7,822 bases of DNA from an uncultured Clostridia bacterium. GTDB lineage: Bacteria > Bacillota > Clostridia > Lachnospirales > Anaerotignaceae. Location of the stretch: NCBI GenBank assembly GCA_947036475.1, contig CAMQRG010000095.1, forward strand, positions 1-7,822, written 5' to 3'. The first letter of the stretch is position 1, and every line of letters begins with the position of its first letter. The translations under genes were made by a program, and so were the position numbers. Below are positions 4,971-7,822 of this stretch, one piece after another. The notes beneath the pieces were generated by a model, which was not told the origin of the DNA, did no database searches, and worked only from the letters and a program-made list of their open reading frames with translations.

Positions 4971-6149
4971 ATGAAAAAACAAGCAGATATCCATACCGTA
5001 GCCGTACATGGCGGCACCAGAAAAGATGATACTTTTGGCGCAGTCAATCAGCCGATTTACATGACTTCCAACTACCGCATCCCCACAGACGGTACGCCCG
5101 TTGATTGGAGCGGGACGGAAAGCAACATCTATGCCCGTAACCGCAATATTAACCAAATGGTATTGCAGGATAAGCTCTGCGCGCTGACAGGCGCGGAGGA
5201 CTGCGCCGTATTTGCCAGCGGTGTAGCGGCTCTGGCAGGTGTATTTATCCCGTTTCTGAACAGCGGCGACCATGCAGTCGTTTCCGAAGTTTGCTACAGT
5301 GCAACAAACCTGCTGTTCCGCAAATATCTGCCCGAAAAATACAATATTGAGGTAACATTTGTGGATACAACAGACACCGAAGCCGTCCGCGCCGCAATGC
5401 GTCCGAATACACGTCTTGTCCATGTAGAAACACCGGGCAATCCGACCACAGGCATCAGCGATATTGAGGCCATTTCCAAAATCGCGCACGCCTCCAACGC
5501 CCTGCTTTCCGTTGACGCAACATTTGCAGGGCCCGTCAGTCTGTTTCCGCTGAAACTTGGCGCGGATTTGGAAATCCACAGCATGACCAAATATATTAAC
5601 GGGCATGGCGATTCCCTTGGCGGCTGCATTCTGGGCAAAAAAGAACTGCTTGCACAGGTAAAGGAAATCGCGATGGTGAATTTTGGCGGCATTTTAAGCC
5701 CCTTCAACGCATGGCTTGTTGCCCGCGGGCTGGTGACACTTCCCCTCCGTATGAAACAGCACAGCGAAGTGGCATTGGAAGTTGCAAAATTTCTGGCAAA
5801 CTGCCCCGCTGTCCGTTTTATCTGGTATCCCGGGCTTGCCAGCCATCCCCAACATGAACGCGCAAAAGCCCTTCTGCATGGCGGTTATTCCGGCATGATT
5901 GCCTTTGACATTAAAGGCACCGAAAAACAGCACCAGCAATTTTTAGACGCGCTTACCCTGATTACACATGCCGTATCATTAGGCGATGTAGAAAGCCTGA
6001 TTGTTTACTATGACAAAAACAGCGATAAACTGCCCCATTACCCTGAAATTTTCCGGGAAGGCTTTTTCCGGTTCAGCGTCGGTCTGGAGGCGGCTGAAGA
6101 TTTGATTGCGGATATTGAAGCAGCTTTGAAAACCTGCGGACTGCTGTAA
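4971..6149 (+). CDS. PLP-dependent Cys/Met metabolism (trans-sulfuration family) enzyme
   Basis: A 392-residue fold-type I PLP enzyme of the family that includes cystathionine gamma-synthase, methionine gamma-lyase and O-acetylhomoserine sulfhydrylase. Recognisable features: N-terminal HTVAVHGG; Y54 and R56 of the YxR motif that grips PLP phosphate from the partner subunit; S83-G84; Y109, which stacks on PLP; ETPGNPT (from 153); VD182, which pairs with the pyridine nitrogen; K207 in SMTKYINGHGD, the Schiff-base lysine; S336-L337-G338; and R367 in FFRFSVGLE, the substrate-carboxylate arginine. Several usually fixed positions differ: NIN replaces NPT after YxR, CYSATN replaces the usual YGGT-like loop, VDATF replaces VDNTF, and the HPASMTH-type segment is replaced by YYDKNSDKLPHY. 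The fold and PLP chemistry are secure, but the exact reaction is not. It is probably activated by the divergent LysR2. Confidence 0.9.
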   Translation: MKKQADIHTVAVHGGTRKDDTFGAVNQPIYMTSNYRIPTDGTPVDWSGTESNIYARNRNINQMVLQDKLCALTGAEDCAVFASGVAALAGVFIPFLNSGDHAVVSEVCYSATNLLFRKYLPEKYNIEVTFVDTTDTEAVRAAMRPNTRLVHVETPGNPTTGISDIEAISKIAHASNALLSVDATFAGPVSLFPLKLGADLEIHSMTKYINGHGDSLGGCILGKKELLAQVKEIAMVNFGGILSPFNAWLVARGLVTLPLRMKQHSEVALEVAKFLANCPAVRFIWYPGLASHPQHERAKALLHGGYSGMIAFDIKGTEKQHQQFLDALTLITHAVSLGDVESLIVYYDKNSDKLPHYPEIFREGFFRFSVGLEAAEDLIADIEAALKTCGLL

Positions 6150-6165
6150 AACAGTATCTGCTGCA

Positions 6166-6199
6166 CAAAAATCCCCCCATACTTCCATATGGGGGGATT
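6166..6199 (-). terminator. Intrinsic terminator of thrS in the convergent gap
   Basis: AATCCCCCCATA (6170-6181) and TATGGGGGGATT (6188-6199) form a perfect 12-bp stem with a 6-nt loop. On the minus strand a T run follows (complement of A residues 6167-6171), so it ends thrS. On the plus strand only ATTG follows the stem, so it may stop transcription of the PLP enzyme gene only weakly. Confidence 0.9.
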
Positions 6200-6211
6200 G
6201 AATATGTCATC

Positions 6212-7776
6212 TTAATCCAATGCTTTTGTTTTGATTTCTTCCTGAAGCCTTGCAATTACGTCAGCAAGGTCGAACTGACCTTCCTCGCCATTCTTTCTGG
6301 AGCGCAGGGAAACCTTTTTCGCCTCCTGATCCTTTTCGCCTACAACGATAATATAAGGCACTCTCTCATTTCTTGCCTCTCTGATTTTGTAGCCAATCTT
6401 TTCCGCACGGTTATCCGTTTCTACGCGAATACCAGCCTTATCCAGAGCTGTTTCCACGCTCTTTGCGTAATCCGCAAATTTTTCGGAAATCGGCAGTACC
6501 TTTACCTGTACAGGCGCAAGCCATGTTGGGAACTGGCCCGCAAAATGCTCAATCAGGATACCAATGAAACGTTCAATAGAGCCGAAGCATACGCGGTGAA
6601 TCATAACGGGACGCTTCTTGCTGCCGTCAGCCGCCGTATATTCCAGTTCAAAACGTTCCGGCATCTGCATATCCAGCTGAATTGTACCGCACTGCCACGT
6701 TCTGCCAATGGAGTCCTCCAGATGGAAGTCAATTTTGGGACCATAGAACGCGCCGTCACCTTCATTGACTGTATACTGAATTTTGTTTTCGTCCAAAGCA
6801 TCACGCAGGCCGTTTGTTGCAATCTCCCAGGCCTCGTCGGAACCCATGCTGTTCTCCGGTCTTGTGGAAAGCTCAATATGGTATTTGAAACCAAACTGCT
6901 TATAAACGCCGTCAATCAGGCGGATAACGCCGCTGATTTCATCTTTAATCTGTTCTTCTGTCATAAAGATATGCGCATCGTCCTGATTGAAGCAGCGTAC
7001 ACGCATCAGGCCGTGCAGCGCGCCGCTTTTTTCATGCCTGTGAACCAAGCCGATTTCGCCCATACGGATAGGCAGGTCACGGTAGGAATGCATATCCTGC
7101 TTGTAAATCAGCATGCCGCCGGGGCAGTTCATGGGTTTTACCGCATAATCCTCCTCGTCGATTACTGTTGTATACATATTGTCTTTATAATGATCCCAGT
7201 GGCCGCTTCTGTACCACAGATCGCGGTTGAGGATAATAGGCGTGGAAACCTCCACATAACCAGCCTCTTTATGAATTTCTCTCCAATATTCCAGCAGAGT
7301 ATTTTTCAGCGTCATACCTTTCGGCAGGAAGAACGGGAAACCGGGGCCTTCATCCAGCAGAGCAAACAGTCTCAATTCCTTACCCAGTTTTCTATGGTCG
7401 CGCTTTTTCGCCTCTTCCATCATCGTCAGGTATGCTTCCAGCTCGGACGCCTTCGGATAAGCTGTACCATATATACGGGAAAGCATTTTGTTTTTCTCAT
7501 TGCCGCGCCAGTACGCGCCTGCAACGGAAGTCAGCTTGATAGCTTTCACAGGCTTCGTGCTCATCAGGTGTGGGCCTGCGCAGAGGTCTGCAAAATCGCC
7601 CTGTTTATAGAAGGAAATAACCGCATCTTCCGGCAAATCCTGAATCAGTTCCACTTTATAAGGCTCCTGACGTTCCTCCATGTATTTGATTGCCTCTGCG
7701 CGGGGCAGTTCAAAGCGCTCGATTGCAATATCTTCCTTTGCAATCTTTTTCATTTCTTCCTCAAGGGCTTCCAGTT
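6212..7776 (-). CDS. thrS: Threonyl-tRNA synthetase, N-terminus missing at contig end
   Basis: A class II synthetase that charges tRNA-Thr. About 520 codons are visible against roughly 640 in complete proteins, so the TGS domain and the start of the editing domain are missing. Numbering from the internal Met at 7753: the editing domain ends with DLCAGPHL (56-63). The catalytic core follows with zinc ligands C210 (MNCPGG), H261 (DDAHIF) and H386 (MIHR), motif 2 arginine R239 (HRHE) and motif 3 R395 (GSIERF). The anticodon-binding domain runs from about 408 to the end (WLAPVQVKVLP to the C-terminus). The frame stays open upstream of 7753 (LEALEEE precedes MKK), so that Met is internal and not the start. 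The reading frame is broken at 7777 by adapter sequence, not by biology. thrS next to infC is a common order; here the LysR2/PLP-enzyme pair lies between them. Confidence 0.96.
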
Positions 7777-7822
7777 CTGTCTCTTATACACATCTCCGAG
7801 CCCACGAGACGCTACGCTATCT
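7777..7822. other. Illumina Nextera adapter plus i7 index (non-genomic)
   Basis: CTGTCTCTTATACACATCT (7777-7795) is the complete 19-bp Tn5 mosaic end used in Nextera libraries. CCGAGCCCACGAGAC (7796-7810) is the read-2 side adapter. GCTACGCT (7811-7818) is an 8-base i7 index, which I recall as N709, and ATCT (7819-7822) begins the P7 sequence. The whole block matches the known adapter layout base for base and interrupts thrS, so it is untrimmed library sequence and not a mobile element. Confidence 0.98.

Noticed and set aside
4932..5939. Minus-strand ORFs opposite the PLP enzyme gene
   Set aside because: Cysteine-rich low-plausibility translations with no family match, lying antisense to a gene with clear catalytic motifs.
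6212..7753. thrS as a complete 513-residue protein starting at 7753
   Set aside because: The frame is open upstream with ThrRS-like residues (LEALEEE), and the N-terminal TGS and early editing regions would be missing.
7777..7795. A natural Tn5/IS50 end beside thrS
   Set aside because: The 19-bp mosaic end is synthetic and is followed exactly by the Nextera read-2 adapter, index and P7 bases.

Overview
This window looks like a chromosomal segment from a Firmicute, most likely a gut-type clostridium (Lachnospiraceae-like). That assignment is an inference. It rests on strong AGGAGG ribosome binding sites, clostridial-type L35, L20 and IF3 sequences, moderate base composition, and a long 5' leader with terminator-like hairpins in front of infC. 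No rRNA, tRNA, CRISPR array or transposase gene was found.

Layout from left to right: a LysR-family regulator on the plus strand (3-905) runs tail to tail into an AEC-family permease on the minus strand (912-1829). Next, all on the minus strand, is the translation operon infC-rpmI-rplT (3596 down to 1904). It has a near-consensus promoter (3776-3804) and a structured leader, and ends in an intrinsic terminator (1861-1890). Upstream of infC is a second LysR gene (3912-4811, minus). It is divergent from a PLP-dependent trans-sulfuration-family enzyme (4971-6149, plus), and the two share an intergenic region with a textbook T-N11-A operator. The enzyme gene converges on thrS (minus), which is cut off at the right edge.

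Three points stand out. First, the rpmI-rplT region holds an exact 508-bp tandem duplication with a 4-bp CTGC microhomology at its junctions. Intact rpmI and rplT remain at the two ends, and between them lies an in-frame chimeric ORF joining L20 residues 1-96 to L35 residues 10-66. Second, the last 46 bases (7777-7822) are not genomic: they are Illumina Nextera adapter plus an i7 index. The contig therefore ends in untrimmed adapter, thrS is truncated artificially, and the duplication needs read-level verification. Third, infC appears to start at a rare ATT codon (3596), the classic start of this gene.

Functionally, thrS, infC, rpmI and rplT form a widely conserved translation cluster, here split by a LysR/PLP-enzyme module that probably handles sulfur amino acids. 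The AEC permease sits directly behind the rplT terminator with no clear promoter of its own, so it may depend on read-through. I see no wholly unknown system; the L20-L35 chimera is the most unusual object.
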